Shown here one piece after another: positions 1 through 10,620 of a stretch of DNA of 64,000 nt. Position numbers and translations under genes: made by a program. Under the pieces are notes generated by a model. It was not told where the DNA came from. It did not search any database and saw only the letters and a list, made by a program, of their open reading frames with translations. This DNA is from Marinicella sp. (GTDB lineage Bacteria; Pseudomonadota; Gammaproteobacteria; Xanthomonadales; Marinicellaceae), in contig JANQRW010000059.1 in NCBI GenBank assembly GCA_028284365.1, positions 1 through 64,000 on the forward strand, given 5' to 3'. Position 1 is the first letter of the stretch, and each line of letters opens with the position of its first letter.

Positions 1-68
1 TTCATTGAACTATTTACCGCCTTCACAATTTGCAAAACAGGCGGCATAATTAACATGGAAACTCTACT

Positions 69-296
69 TCAGGATGGCAGAAGTTCGGGGGGAAGGTCAT
101 CTGTCATTTCTAATTTGTAACGTTTTGATTTAGGCCTAGCGCCAAAGATATGAGCAGCCTCTCCTATCAGCGTGGATTTATTTGGATCAGAATTTGGGCC
201 AACTGTAGAAGCTCGACAATCAGGGTTTGAGCATATAAAGGCTGCTCTTTTTGAAAGTATATCAATGGTTTTTTTACTAAAATCAGGTGCTGTCAT
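69..296 (-). pseudogene. Truncated HNH-endonuclease-like fragment
   Basis: The 75-residue reading frame resembles the start of a family of HNH-type proteins: a KRAAFICSNPDCR zinc-knuckle-like segment, then STLIGEAAHI, which in full-length relatives leads towards a tryptophan/cysteine HNH core. Here the frame stops after DDLPPELLPS, and none of the three frames between the stop and the window edge restores a recognisable core. I therefore read it as the 5' remnant of a broken gene. The two cysteines and the AAH motif are seen; the family assignment is from memory of homologues. It has no partner gene. Low to moderate confidence. Confidence 0.45.
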
Positions 297-457
297 GATT
301 TATCATTAATCATCCTAGTGATGATGAAACGCCCTCACACCAGTAATGGTCGAGTGGCACCAACGGTTTATGAACAATAGTATCTTGAGAACCAGAAGAG
401 TGTCTAGAAAACTCAGGCCTTTCAAATGACTTAAATTCATGAAAGGTGAGAATATCA

Positions 458-521
458 CAACCCTCAACCAAGCATAATTACTTGGTCGAGAGTTGGCTGT
501 GTAGGACGGACCGGCACACAG
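458..521. repeat. Structured intergenic element: two adjacent hairpins
   Basis: The first hairpin has 15-nt arms (458-472 and 481-495) pairing at 13 of 15 positions around the 8-nt loop CATAATTA. Directly after it CTGTGT (497-502) pairs with ACACAG (516-521). There is no T-tract, so it is not an obvious terminator. It could be a REP-like repeat or a structured RNA; only a genome-wide copy count would tell. Confidence 0.45.
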
Positions 522-666
522 TTTCGGAGCCTGATGAGAACAGAGCAGGAACATAAACAATTATATTCTAATTTGATATGTTTGTCTTTTTACCATTAAT
601 AAAGAAAATTTAAAAAGCTTGATATAAATAACTGGCTTTAAAAAATAATTCAATTTGTGGGCCTCA

Positions 667-726
667 AAAGTTTAACTTATATGTCCTTCAACGCCATGGT
701 GTGAAAAGACTGATAAGTTAAACTTT
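667..726. repeat. Perfect 14-bp inverted repeat with attC-like core sites
   Basis: AAAGTTTAACTTAT (667-680) is exactly complementary to ATAAGTTAAACTTT (713-726). The 32-nt spacer is itself foldable: GTC/GAC pairs, a short run with bulged bases, and a tip formed by ACGCCATGGTGT. The outer arms contain GTTTAAC and GTTAAAC, which fit the integron attC pattern RYYYAAC...GTTRRRY, and the length (about 54-60 nt) suits a short attC. Against this, the stem pairs for 14 bp without the usual unpaired spacer, and no integrase or cassette row is in view. Recorded as an inverted repeat; attC is a hypothesis. Confidence 0.4.
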
Positions 727-1068
727 CAAGAACTAACATCAATAGCTTAAGTCTCATTTTCAAATAATTTCAACACATAAAATCGAATTGAACGAACTAT
801 TTGGGGAAATTATTTGTTTTCTTGTTTTTTAGACACAAAAAATGAAAGAATTAGCCTTAAGCATAAATGGTAAAACTTGAATCTGTCCTGAATTTTTCGA
901 GCCCTATCATTCCCCTCAGTATCTATAGTACTCTTAACATACTAATTGGGTTAACTATTTTGCATTCGAATCTTATGAAAAATTTAATTTACTCATTCAG
1001 GCTATAATATAAACTGTGCCTAAGCATTAGATTCAACTTATGAACCAGTAATAACTAAGGATTTTCAA

Positions 1069-1578
1069 ATGATCTTTAATAATGAATTTTTAGATAGGAA
1101 ACCAAAATTCCAAAAACAGCACCCACTATTCGATCTTGTGAATGGTGCAGCATATGTGGTTGTTGCCATTTTTTTGATGGCCTATATCGTGTATACAATC
1201 ACTAAAAATTCGGTACCTGAGGTTGAGTCATTACTCACAAACTATTCTTACGGGTTGTATTCAGCGATTTTGATATTGGTGATAAGCCATCTCAGTGTAA
1301 CTATATTAAGAAAGTTAGAAATGAAGCATTACAAATCATTTAATGCAGATGAAAAACTAGAGCTCTTAAGAAATGAGTCAGTAAATGTGAAAAAGTTAGT
1401 TGCGAATGATATCAAGGAAAACGGATATTTTTCAGCATATGGTTATTGGTTAGCTATGGATGTCATTAGTAGCAATAGAGATAAAGGTGAAGCAGAAAAC
1501 CTTACCAATGAAGAAATCAATCTCAATAATAAGTTATCGGAAAAGTATCCAGACTATTTCAATAAAGTAGATCGTTAA
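1069..1578 (+). CDS. Hypothetical two-helix membrane protein
   Basis: A 169-residue protein of unrecognised family. Two hydrophobic helices are visible (about 23-46 and 60-80), joined by a short loop. A charged C-terminal tail of about 85 residues follows, rich in Lys, Glu and Asn and probably cytoplasmic. The start ATG is preceded by AAGGA at a reasonable distance. The gene stands alone between the structured intergenic elements and an AraC regulator. Its 3' part is duplicated in degenerate form at about 3129-3230, so the gene or a relative was once present twice here. Downstream, an 8-bp hairpin (1671-1690, loop CTTA) lacks a T-tract. Function unknown. Confidence 0.7.
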   Translation: MIFNNEFLDRKPKFQKQHPLFDLVNGAAYVVVAIFLMAYIVYTITKNSVPEVESLLTNYSYGLYSAILILVISHLSVTILRKLEMKHYKSFNADEKLELLRNESVNVKKLVANDIKENGYFSAYGYWLAMDVISSNRDKGEAENLTNEEINLNNKLSEKYPDYFNKVDR

Positions 1579-1839
1579 ATAATCCTTTCTTTAAAATATC
1601 AGTTGTCAAAATAATTAACTGTCACATTCTTATAACAGCCTCCTAATGGAAATTTGGTCTATTGAATTCCTGAAAGATCTTAATCTTTCACAGGTTTCTT
1701 AAGCAATCAAAATGAGAGGAAACCAACGAATTCATTCAAATAGACAACTCCATTAATAATTGTTTAAATGAAATGTGCTTAATTCCTCCAGTCAGTGAAA
1801 AGGTCGTATAGACCCTTCGTAGTGATTTTCTGAAAAATA

Positions 1840-2607
1840 ATGACTATACCTATTGATTATAATCAAACCTTAATTTCACCAAAGAACCTAAGAACAGCAG
1901 AGGCCTATTGGACATACATAGCGACAACAAATGGAGAATCAGTGATCCTACCTGATGGACGCTGTGATGTGATTTTTCGACTCCATAAAAACTATCCCAA
2001 GAAAATTATTCCGGTAATAACTGGACCGAGCACAAAGGCATACAGAATTAGACAGGAAGTTGGGGATGTATGGATGGGAATTAGAATGAGGCCATCTAAT
2101 GGAGTTTTATTATGGAACGAGCGTCTAGAGATGGCTGTTGACACAGTTTCAAGAGGAAAAGATGCGCTACGTTTGTTACCCCAGCTTGCAAACATAGATC
2201 CGGAACAAATTACTAAAAAGAACCTCGGCAATCTCCTTAGCGATTTATTTGACTGTAGCACAATCAATGAATCAGTAGACACGCAAAACAAAACAATTGA
2301 TTTAATACACACCTCAGGTGGACGCCTAACAGTAAAGAGCTTATCCTCATTAGTAGGTTTTTCTGCGCGCCACTTAAATAGACTGTTTATCAGAAGCGTT
2401 GGAATATCAATAAAAAAGTACTCAAGGCTTGTTCAATTCCACCGATCATTGAGATTAATTCAAGAAGAAGGTCTTCAAATTGCTGAGGCAGCATTTGAAA
2501 GTGGGTATTCAGATCAGGCGCATATGACTCGTACTTTTCAGCATATTGGCGGGTTTTCCCCTTCAAAAATACCGCTAGGATTGACAATCCCTGAGTTGTT
2601 CAACTGA
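1840..2607 (+). CDS. AraC-family transcriptional regulator
   Basis: A 255-residue regulator. The N-terminal half (LPDGRCDVIFRLHKN, then WMGIRMRP) matches the sensor domain often found before AraC helix-turn-helix regions in small bacterial regulators (DUF6597-type). The C-terminal 100 residues contain the two helix-turn-helix units, with SLSSLVGFSARHLNRLF and IAEAAFESGYSDQAHMTRTF followed by the GFSPS signature. It probably binds DNA as a monomer or dimer and activates nearby genes. The ATG has no strong ribosome-binding site. The VOC-fold gene 75 bp downstream on the same strand is its likely partner or target. The ligand cannot be read from sequence. Confidence 0.85.
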   Translation: MTIPIDYNQTLISPKNLRTAEAYWTYIATTNGESVILPDGRCDVIFRLHKNYPKKIIPVITGPSTKAYRIRQEVGDVWMGIRMRPSNGVLLWNERLEMAVDTVSRGKDALRLLPQLANIDPEQITKKNLGNLLSDLFDCSTINESVDTQNKTIDLIHTSGGRLTVKSLSSLVGFSARHLNRLFIRSVGISIKKYSRLVQFHRSLRLIQEEGLQIAEAAFESGYSDQAHMTRTFQHIGGFSPSKIPLGLTIPELFN

Positions 2608-2682
2608 TGTCCGTTTTGTTCAATACATTCAGTGATGGACCCACTAGAGTTAACGTTGATTAAACTTGGAAAAAAATAACTT

Positions 2683-3069
2683 ATGAAATTTGGATACACA
2701 ATTATTTACGTATCGAATGTTCTCGATACAGTTACCTTCTATGAATCAGCTTTTGGTTTAAAACGAAAGTTTATCCATGAGAGTAATCTGTATGCTGAGA
2801 TGGAAACTGGCGAAACTGTTCTTGCGTTTGCCAGTAATGAGTCAGCTGAAATGAATGGAGTTGCCATTTTGCCAAATCACTCTTCGAGCCTGCCTGCAGG
2901 CTGGGAGGTTTGTTTTGTGACTCAAGAAGTAGAAAAAGCCTATAACCGTGCAATGGAAAAGGGGTGCATCCCCGTGAGTAAGCCTTTACAGAAACCCTGG
3001 GGCCAAATAGTATCATATGTGCGTGATTTAAATGGTTGTCTTATCGAAATTGCATCGCCTGTCTCATAA
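2683..3069 (+). CDS. VOC (glyoxalase/bleomycin-resistance fold) family protein
   Basis: 128 residues with the paired beta-alpha-beta-beta-beta pattern of the vicinal-oxygen-chelate fold: GYTIIYVSNVLDTVTFYESAFG at the N-terminus, then WEVCFVTQEVEKAYNRAMEKGC and the family's closing YVRDLNGCLIEIASP. The closing Glu is the usual metal ligand. Members include glyoxalase I, dioxygenases and antibiotic-binding proteins; nothing here selects among them. It follows the AraC regulator, a common pairing. Its start has a weak GGA upstream. Confidence 0.8.
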   Translation: MKFGYTIIYVSNVLDTVTFYESAFGLKRKFIHESNLYAEMETGETVLAFASNESAEMNGVAILPNHSSSLPAGWEVCFVTQEVEKAYNRAMEKGCIPVSKPLQKPWGQIVSYVRDLNGCLIEIASPVS

Positions 3070-3128
3070 TTTTGCATTAACAAATTAAACCCCTGCACCC
3101 TGTGATAAATAAATATGTTGCCATCACT

Positions 3129-3230
3129 GATATTTTTCGGCATATGGTTATTGGTTAGTTTATGGATGTCATTAATAGCAATATTGATAAAAATGATGCT
3201 AAAAACCATTCCAATTAAGAAATCAGAATC
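3129..3230 (+). pseudogene. Degenerate duplicate of the 1069-1578 membrane-protein gene, 3' part
   Basis: The stretch starting GATATTTTTCGGCATATGG aligns nearly base for base with the 3' part of the gene at 1069-1578 (region 1425-1530): the GCATATGGTTATTGGTTAG core, the ATGGATGTCATTA core and the AAGAAATCA tail are shared. In the gene this encodes YFSAYGYWLAMDVISSNRDK. Here a one-base insertion shifts the frame and a stop replaces a glutamine/glutamate position, so it is not coding. It marks an old duplication flanking the AraC-VOC pair. Confidence 0.7.
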
Positions 3231-3297
3231 AGTAGAGATGGGCTAGTCTATCTCTACTTCATACAAATATTTTCAAAAAATCTCCTTTTGATTTACA

Positions 3298-3387
3298 AAT
3301 AATAGATATTTTGTCAACTTTTTGTTGACCTATGGTTACATGTTTGCTATATTTGCCAACATCAAGTTTACATATATATGTAATTAT
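3298..3387 (+). promoter_or_regulatory. Promoter with two operator-like dyads, dehydrogenase cluster
   Basis: The dyad GTCAACTTTTTGTTGAC (3313-3329) contains the -35 TTGACC (3325-3330). A 17-bp spacer leads to the -10 TATATT (3348-3353). Just past the expected +1 lies the perfect 16-bp palindrome TTACATATATATGTAA (3368-3383) within GTTTACATAT. An upstream TTTACA motif (from about 3293) completes the set. The same three elements in the same order and spacing lie before the RND operon (17324-17424, reverse strand). This layout suits repression by a TetR protein, two of which are encoded in the island. Binding is inferred. Confidence 0.7.
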
Positions 3388-3421
3388 GTAATCTATAAAT
3401 TAACAAAACAGGAGATTTTTT

Positions 3422-4633
3422 ATGCTTTCTACACCTATTACATATGCATTAAGAGTATTTACAAGACTCTATCCAACACAAAAACCGCTGGTATTTTCTG
3501 GAGTTGGTTCTACACAAAAATTAGCAAACCTTATGGTTGCTGCTGGACAATCAAAACCATTACTAATCACTGACAACTTTTTGTTAACCAGTGGTATGTT
3601 GGATGAGACCATCGCACATTTAAAAGAGAAAGGTTGTGACGTCGTTGTGTTTGATGACATTGCTCCAAACCCAACTTTCCAACATGTAGAAAAAGCCATT
3701 GAGGCCACGAAGCAAAACTCTTGTGACAGTATTTTTGCTATCGGCGGTGGCTCAGTTATTGATGTTGCAAAAGTTGTGGCAGCAGCTGTTACCAACGATA
3801 AGAGCTTGCACAAATTAACAGGTTTATTAAAGGTCAAAACACCACCATTACCGTTGTACATCACACCAACAACTTCAGGTACTGGATCAGAGGTTACCAA
3901 TGCAGCAGTTATTTCAGATACTGAAACTCATAAGAAGAAATTTTTTGTTGATCCTCAATATTTACCTATAGCTGCTTCATTAGATCCAGATCTTCTGAAA
4001 TCATTACCTGCACATATCACTGCTGCAGTTGGAATGGATGCGTTGACTCATGCTATTGAGGCATTTACTTCAAAAGTTAATTCTGCAGAAGTAGATCGGG
4101 ATGCTTCTCTGGCCATCAAACTATTGTTTGACCACCTACCTAAAGCATGCGCCAACGGCAATGATTTAGATGCCAGAGAGACTGTAGCCCAGGCTTCATT
4201 CTTAGCTGGTTATTCGTTTTCTAAGTCCAGCTTGGGATATGTACATGCGATTTCGCACCAAATCAGTGCACATTATGACACCCCTCATGGATTAGCCAAT
4301 GCAGTGATCCTGCCAAGAGTATTGGAGTTTAACAAAGTTGCATCCGAAAAACGCTTGGCTCAACTGGAACGCATGCTCAGTGGAAACAACACTGCCAGCA
4401 ACACAAAAGAGTTGGCTGAAAACTTCATTGGCAGAGTTAATTTGCTTTCAAGAACCATTGGTATTCCAGCCAGCTTGACAGAGTTAGATCAAGCTGATTT
4501 TAAAAAGATAACCAAAGACGCATTAGCAGAAGCTCGCGCATCATATGCAGTGCCCAAAGTCATGCGACGAAAAGATGTTGAGGCAATTTTAACGTCAGTT
4601 TCTAACGGACATCTTGAACTTTCATTCGCATAA
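3422..4633 (+). CDS. Iron-containing (group III) alcohol dehydrogenase
   Basis: A 403-residue group III NAD(P)-dependent alcohol dehydrogenase, interconverting an alcohol and an aldehyde. GGGSVIDVAKVVAA (108-121) is the dinucleotide-binding loop and TTSGTGSEVTNAAVI (150-164) the family signature. Asp206, His210, His275 and His289 have the spacing of the four metal ligands of FucO-type enzymes. The ATG follows a good AGGAG, and the earlier overlapping frame in the track is a shadow. It is first in the cluster, 14 bp before a TetR gene, under a promoter shared in design with the RND pump. With the ALDH downstream it could carry an alcohol to an acid. Substrate unknown. Confidence 0.93.
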   Translation: MLSTPITYALRVFTRLYPTQKPLVFSGVGSTQKLANLMVAAGQSKPLLITDNFLLTSGMLDETIAHLKEKGCDVVVFDDIAPNPTFQHVEKAIEATKQNSCDSIFAIGGGSVIDVAKVVAAAVTNDKSLHKLTGLLKVKTPPLPLYITPTTSGTGSEVTNAAVISDTETHKKKFFVDPQYLPIAASLDPDLLKSLPAHITAAVGMDALTHAIEAFTSKVNSAEVDRDASLAIKLLFDHLPKACANGNDLDARETVAQASFLAGYSFSKSSLGYVHAISHQISAHYDTPHGLANAVILPRVLEFNKVASEKRLAQLERMLSGNNTASNTKELAENFIGRVNLLSRTIGIPASLTELDQADFKKITKDALAEARASYAVPKVMRRKDVEAILTSVSNGHLELSFA

Positions 4634-4647
4634 ATAAAGGCCAGAAA

Positions 4648-5205
4648 ATGTTTAACGTAACAAAAAATGACTCTCTGAATGCCAAAGGCGTATTGGCAAC
4701 ATTTTCAAAGTATGGCTTTCAAAAGACATCAATGGAAAACATTGCCCATGCCGTAGGCCTTTCAAGACAGTCAATATATAAAAAGTTTGGCTCAAAAGAA
4801 AACTGTTATGAGTGGACCATAAAAACATACCTGAATGACATGTATTCAAGGGTGTTCACAATCCTCAGTAACGAAGATGTATCAACAAAGCAAACGCTAA
4901 TAAGGGTATTTGACATCGTTATTGGAGAAGCTATTGAAATAGTTAGTCAAGCTCACGGTACTGAAATTCTTGATGATGTTTTAAGAATTACCAATAGCTC
5001 TGATGACGACTGGCCTTTGAGGTTTCGTGCCAGATTAGCAGACTTCTTGGAGAGACATAACTACGTATCAAACATGAATGCCAATGTAATGGCATTTGCA
5101 TTGATATCAGTAGGCAAGGGCCTCTTGCTTGAACAAACTTCAAGAGACCAATTCGTTGAAGACATGACCTTGATAATTGATTGTCTGATCAACCAAAAAC
5201 AGTAA
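4648..5205 (+). CDS. TetR-family repressor, copy 1
   Basis: 185 residues. The N-terminal helix-turn-helix is clear: ATFSKYGFQKTSMENIAHAV, then GLSRQSIYKKFGSKENCYEW. The C-terminal ligand domain has no recognised subfamily. It is a close paralogue of the reverse-strand TetR at 10621-11178, sharing RQSIYKKFG, the DWPLRFRARLADFL block and the GKGLLLE segment. It sits between the alcohol and aldehyde dehydrogenase genes with short gaps (14 and 41 bp), so it is probably co-transcribed and autoregulated through the palindromes at 3313-3383. The near-identity of the recognition helices suggests that both paralogues may read similar operators. Confidence 0.92.
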   Translation: MFNVTKNDSLNAKGVLATFSKYGFQKTSMENIAHAVGLSRQSIYKKFGSKENCYEWTIKTYLNDMYSRVFTILSNEDVSTKQTLIRVFDIVIGEAIEIVSQAHGTEILDDVLRITNSSDDDWPLRFRARLADFLERHNYVSNMNANVMAFALISVGKGLLLEQTSRDQFVEDMTLIIDCLINQKQ

Positions 5206-5246
5206 CCAAATTTTTATTTTTAAATTAACACCAAAAGAGAAATATC

Positions 5247-6677
5247 ATGAACGCAGTAGTAAATATTAAACAAGACAACAACACCTCAAATGCTCAGTTA
5301 CAAGCTGACTTCGAAGCTATGAGGACACTTTATAACAAGAAACCAGCTCCCTCGTATGAATGCAGGAAAACTGTATTGAAAAGATTGAAAAAATCTTTGA
5401 TTGAAAACGAGCAAAATATTTATGAAGCTTTGAAAAAAGACTATGGATACAGGAGTGAATTTGATTCACTGATTGCTGATGTATTACCCAGTGTCGCAGG
5501 CATCAATTATGCCTTAAAAAGGCTGAAAAAATGGATGAAACCATCTAAACGGCATGCTGGTTTAATGCTTGCACCATCTAAAGTCACCGTACACTATCAG
5601 CCATTAGGGGTTGTGGGCGTCATCACTCCTTGGAACTTCCCTGTCTTTTTGGCGCTGGGTCCAGCCATTCAAGCTTTGGCAGCTGGTAATCGTGTGATGA
5701 TTAAAATGAGTGAGTTCACTCCTCATACCAATCAAGCTTTACGCAAAGTAGTCGAGCCTATCACCTCTCACGTGAAGATTGTTGAAGGTGAGGCTGAGAC
5801 AGGTGCTGCTTTTTCAGCTTTACCTTTTGATCATTTGATTTTCACTGGGTCTACGAATGTCGGCAAATTAGTTGCTCGTGCTGCTGCCGACAATTTGACT
5901 CCGATCACTCTTGAAATGGGTGGAAAATCTCCAACCATCATTTCTGATGAAATCAATATGGATGCTGCAGTGGATGCCATCATTATTGGCAAATCTGTAA
6001 ATTCCGGTCAAATCTGTGTATCTCCAGACTATGTTTTTGTTCCTGAGAATCGACAAACAGAATTTGTTGAAACGTTCAAAAAACGTTATGCAGAATATCA
6101 TTTGTCTGGAAACAATACCAATATCCAAACAAATATCGTTACTGAGCGTCAGTTTGACCGTTTGAAAGGTTTTTTAGCAGATGCAGAAGACCGAGGCGCA
6201 GATATCCATCCTGTTAAGAAACATGAGCCAAGAGATGGAAGACGAATTTATCCTCACATTGTGACCAATGTGAATGAGGATATGAAGGTCATGCAAGAAG
6301 AAATTTTTGGCTCAATTTTGCCTGTGATTACATACAAGCACATTGATGAGGTCATTCAATACATTAACGAACGTCCAAGACCACTTGCTTTATACATCAT
6401 GGCTACAGACAAAGGATTGATTAATAACCTGTTGCAAAACACTCACAGTGGTGGTGTATCGATCAATGATTCAGCCATGCATGTAGCTGCGGACGATGCT
6501 CCATTTGGAGGAATCGGCAATTCTGGAATGGGTCATTATCATGGCCATGAAGGATTCTTGACTTTCTCTAAAGCAAAAACTGTTCTGCATTCAAAAGCAT
6601 GGTTGCCTAAGAATAGATTCATATTGAAGAACCGTGACTTTGTATTTAGAGCATTGCGTAGATTTTTATTGAAATAA
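5247..6677 (+). CDS. Aldehyde dehydrogenase, coniferyl-aldehyde-dehydrogenase-like
   Basis: A 476-residue NAD(P)-dependent aldehyde dehydrogenase. Visible parts are VVGVITPWNFPVFLAL with Asn130, the cofactor Lys153, FTGSTNVGK (199-207), the general base Glu223 in LEMGGKSP, and the nucleophile Cys257 in NSGQICVSPDYVFVP. The CVSPDYV context and the C-terminal layout resemble coniferyl aldehyde dehydrogenases, but long-chain or other aromatic aldehydes remain possible. A basic, tryptophan-containing C-terminal tail (KAWLPKNRFILKNRDF...) could touch the membrane. It begins after an AGAGAAA site, 41 bp past the TetR gene. It likely completes oxidation of the aldehyde made by the first gene. Confidence 0.92.
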   Translation: MNAVVNIKQDNNTSNAQLQADFEAMRTLYNKKPAPSYECRKTVLKRLKKSLIENEQNIYEALKKDYGYRSEFDSLIADVLPSVAGINYALKRLKKWMKPSKRHAGLMLAPSKVTVHYQPLGVVGVITPWNFPVFLALGPAIQALAAGNRVMIKMSEFTPHTNQALRKVVEPITSHVKIVEGEAETGAAFSALPFDHLIFTGSTNVGKLVARAAADNLTPITLEMGGKSPTIISDEINMDAAVDAIIIGKSVNSGQICVSPDYVFVPENRQTEFVETFKKRYAEYHLSGNNTNIQTNIVTERQFDRLKGFLADAEDRGADIHPVKKHEPRDGRRIYPHIVTNVNEDMKVMQEEIFGSILPVITYKHIDEVIQYINERPRPLALYIMATDKGLINNLLQNTHSGGVSINDSAMHVAADDAPFGGIGNSGMGHYHGHEGFLTFSKAKTVLHSKAWLPKNRFILKNRDFVFRALRRFLLK

Positions 6678-6705
6678 AACCATAGGAAAAATTAAGAGAA
6701 TAATT

Positions 6706-7269
6706 ATGACCAACTTTACATTACATAATACCGACTCTTGCCCACAAGAGAGCAAGCCTTTGTTAGAGAAATCTCAAGCTGCTTTCGGGATGATTCCAGG
6801 GCTTCATGCTGTCATGGCTGAAGCACCTGGGCTTCTTGAAGCTTATCAAACAGTCCACGAGTTATTTGTAAACTCAAGTTTTAATAAGGATGAGTTAACA
6901 GTAGTTTGGCAAACAATTAATGTAGAAAATCAATGTCATTATTGTGTGCCTGCACATACTGGCATTGCAAAGTCTATGGGTGTTGATGATGACATCACCG
7001 AGGCGCTTCGCAATGAAACCCCATTGGCTGATAGTAAGCTTGAGGCTTTAAGAGATTTTACTTTGAATGTTATCAGGGAAAAAGGCCATGTTAATGATAG
7101 CAAAGTAAATGACTTTATTAATGCCGGCTATACCAAAAGACAAGTTCTTGAAGTGATCCTTGGGTATTCACAGAAAGTGATGAGCAATTACACGAACCAC
7201 ATTGCAAACACACCAATCGACAAGCCATTTGAAAAGTTTAAATGGCAAAAGCAATCGAGTAATAACTAA
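6706..7269 (+). CDS. Carboxymuconolactone decarboxylase / AhpD-fold protein
   Basis: 187 residues with the AhpD-type active-site motif ENQCHYCVPAHTGIA: Cys77-x-x-Cys80 and His84. This motif marks peroxidase-related members of the superfamily rather than true gamma-carboxymuconolactone decarboxylases, which usually lack the cysteine pair. It may act as a thiol-dependent peroxidase or disulfide reductase in the cytoplasm. It lies 28 bp after the ALDH gene and directly before katG, so a peroxide-handling role fits. A terminator-like hairpin separates it from katG. Exact reaction unknown. Confidence 0.85.
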   Translation: MTNFTLHNTDSCPQESKPLLEKSQAAFGMIPGLHAVMAEAPGLLEAYQTVHELFVNSSFNKDELTVVWQTINVENQCHYCVPAHTGIAKSMGVDDDITEALRNETPLADSKLEALRDFTLNVIREKGHVNDSKVNDFINAGYTKRQVLEVILGYSQKVMSNYTNHIANTPIDKPFEKFKWQKQSSNN

Positions 7270-7281
7270 CTTAATCATAAC

Positions 7282-7308
7282 TGGCGCGATTCTATTCGCG
7301 CCATTTTC
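7282..7308 (+). terminator. Hairpin terminator or attenuator before katG
   Basis: TGGCGCGA (7282-7289) and TCGCGCCA (7296-7303) form a perfect, GC-rich 8-bp stem with a 6-nt loop, followed only by TTTTC. The short T-run suggests partial termination, so that katG would be expressed below the upstream genes or from a promoter of its own. Confidence 0.6.
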
Positions 7309-7327
7309 AAACAAATAGTAGGGGTAA

Positions 7328-9499
<2,172 letters not shown>

Positions 9500-9512
9500 T
9501 GGTGGATCAAAA

Positions 9513-10433
9513 ATGAAAAAAAGACTGAACTGGAACTTTGACACAGTTTCAAAACAACCCGATAAAATTGCAATTGTAACTGGAGCCAATCATGGTATTG
9601 GCTTGGCAACAGCAGAGTCCTTAGGACAAAAGGGCATTAAAGTGATCATGGCTTGTAGAAATGAAGAAAAAGCGATTGAGGCTTTAAACAAGCTTAAAAG
9701 TAAAAATAATGAATATGATATCGATATACTTAAACTAGATCTTAGCTCTCCTAGTTCAGTCATTTCTTTCTCTAAAAAGTTTAGAGAAAGGTACGATAAA
9801 TTGGATATTCTGATTAACAATGCTGGCATGTTATCAGAAGAAACTCAGGTAAATGAAAACGGGATAGAAATTCAATTTGCTACCAATCATTTGGGGCATT
9901 TTTTATTGACTAGCCAACTTTTAGATTTGGTCCCTGATTCGGAATCCTCTCGAATCGTTTCGCTGAGTAGTGTTGCTCATGAGTCTGCAAAACTCAGGTT
10001 TCACTCTCTGAATATACCACCTGAACCAGCATCAGGAACACTTTACGGTCAATCAAAACTTGCCAGCTTGTTATTTTCCTTCGAATTGGACAAACGTCTT
10101 AAAGCCAAAGGAAAAAAAATCAAGTCGATTGCTGTTCACCCAGGAATTTCAAGAACAGGATTATCAAATAACATCTCAATGATTTACAAATTAATATATG
10201 GTCTATTCTCCCCCTTGTTATTGCATTCAAATCTAAATGCAGCTCAACCTAGCCTTTTTGCAGCACTCTCAAAAAATGCTGATGGTGGTGAGTATTATGG
10301 ACCTCAAGGGTTTATGGAGTTTAAGGGTAAGGTTGGCATTGCACATAGGTCTAGATATTCGCGAGAACAAAAATACTGGAAAAATCTATGGGATTATTCA
10401 GAACAATTGTTGGACGTTAGTTTTGAGGTATGA
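9513..10433 (+). CDS. Short-chain dehydrogenase/reductase
   Basis: A 306-residue classical SDR. AIVTGANHGIGLATAESLG (about 20-38) is the TGxxxGIG cofactor site and ILINNAGML the NNAG motif. The catalytic Tyr and Lys are in LYGQSKLASLLFS, with SLSSVAHES supplying the active-site serine. Its overall form, with a longer C-terminus, recalls retinol-dehydrogenase/WW-oxidoreductase-like SDRs acting on hydrophobic alcohols, aldehydes or ketones. It starts 13 bp after katG behind a GGTGG site, so the two are co-transcribed. It gives the cluster a third redox enzyme for carbonyl compounds; the direction of reaction cannot be told. Confidence 0.9.
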   Translation: MKKRLNWNFDTVSKQPDKIAIVTGANHGIGLATAESLGQKGIKVIMACRNEEKAIEALNKLKSKNNEYDIDILKLDLSSPSSVISFSKKFRERYDKLDILINNAGMLSEETQVNENGIEIQFATNHLGHFLLTSQLLDLVPDSESSRIVSLSSVAHESAKLRFHSLNIPPEPASGTLYGQSKLASLLFSFELDKRLKAKGKKIKSIAVHPGISRTGLSNNISMIYKLIYGLFSPLLLHSNLNAAQPSLFAALSKNADGGEYYGPQGFMEFKGKVGIAHRSRYSREQKYWKNLWDYSEQLLDVSFEV

Positions 10434-10540
10434 AGCACACTTTTATTACAAAAAGGCAAACAGTATATTTGTTCAATGAGGTTTGTTAATACGGAACTAA
10501 TTTCTATTATGAAGTATCTTAGATTTTAGTGATTCAACGT

Positions 10541-10571
10541 GGGTGGCTTTAAGTAAAGACACCCATATTCT
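10541..10571. terminator. Possible terminator between convergent genes
   Basis: GGGTG (10541-10545) and CACCC (10560-10564) enclose a second short stem, CTTTA/TAAAG, with one mismatch between the two. The following ATATTCTTTATTT is T-rich but interrupted. It lies where the forward SDR gene and the reverse TetR gene converge. Confidence 0.4.
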
Positions 10572-10620
10572 TTATTTGAATGTATGGTAATAATTGAACT
10601 CCTATAATCAATTCAATTAC

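Larger units (their letters stand above)
297..1068. other. Long intergenic region without a convincing gene
   Basis: About 770 bases with no supported gene. The ORF track's 81-residue reverse frame at 315-560 has no protein-like features and coincides with a hairpin-rich stretch. Two structured elements stand out and are listed separately (458-521 and 667-726). The rest is AT-rich and shows no promoter or RNA gene I can name. Confidence 0.6.

Noticed and set aside
315-560. 81-residue reverse ORF in the left spacer
   Set aside because: Cys/Leu/Ser-rich with no domain pattern, and it coincides with the hairpin element at 458-521.
3322-3573. 83-residue forward ORF over the ADH start
   Set aside because: It reads through the promoter and its palindrome; the ADH frame has a good ribosome site and family match.
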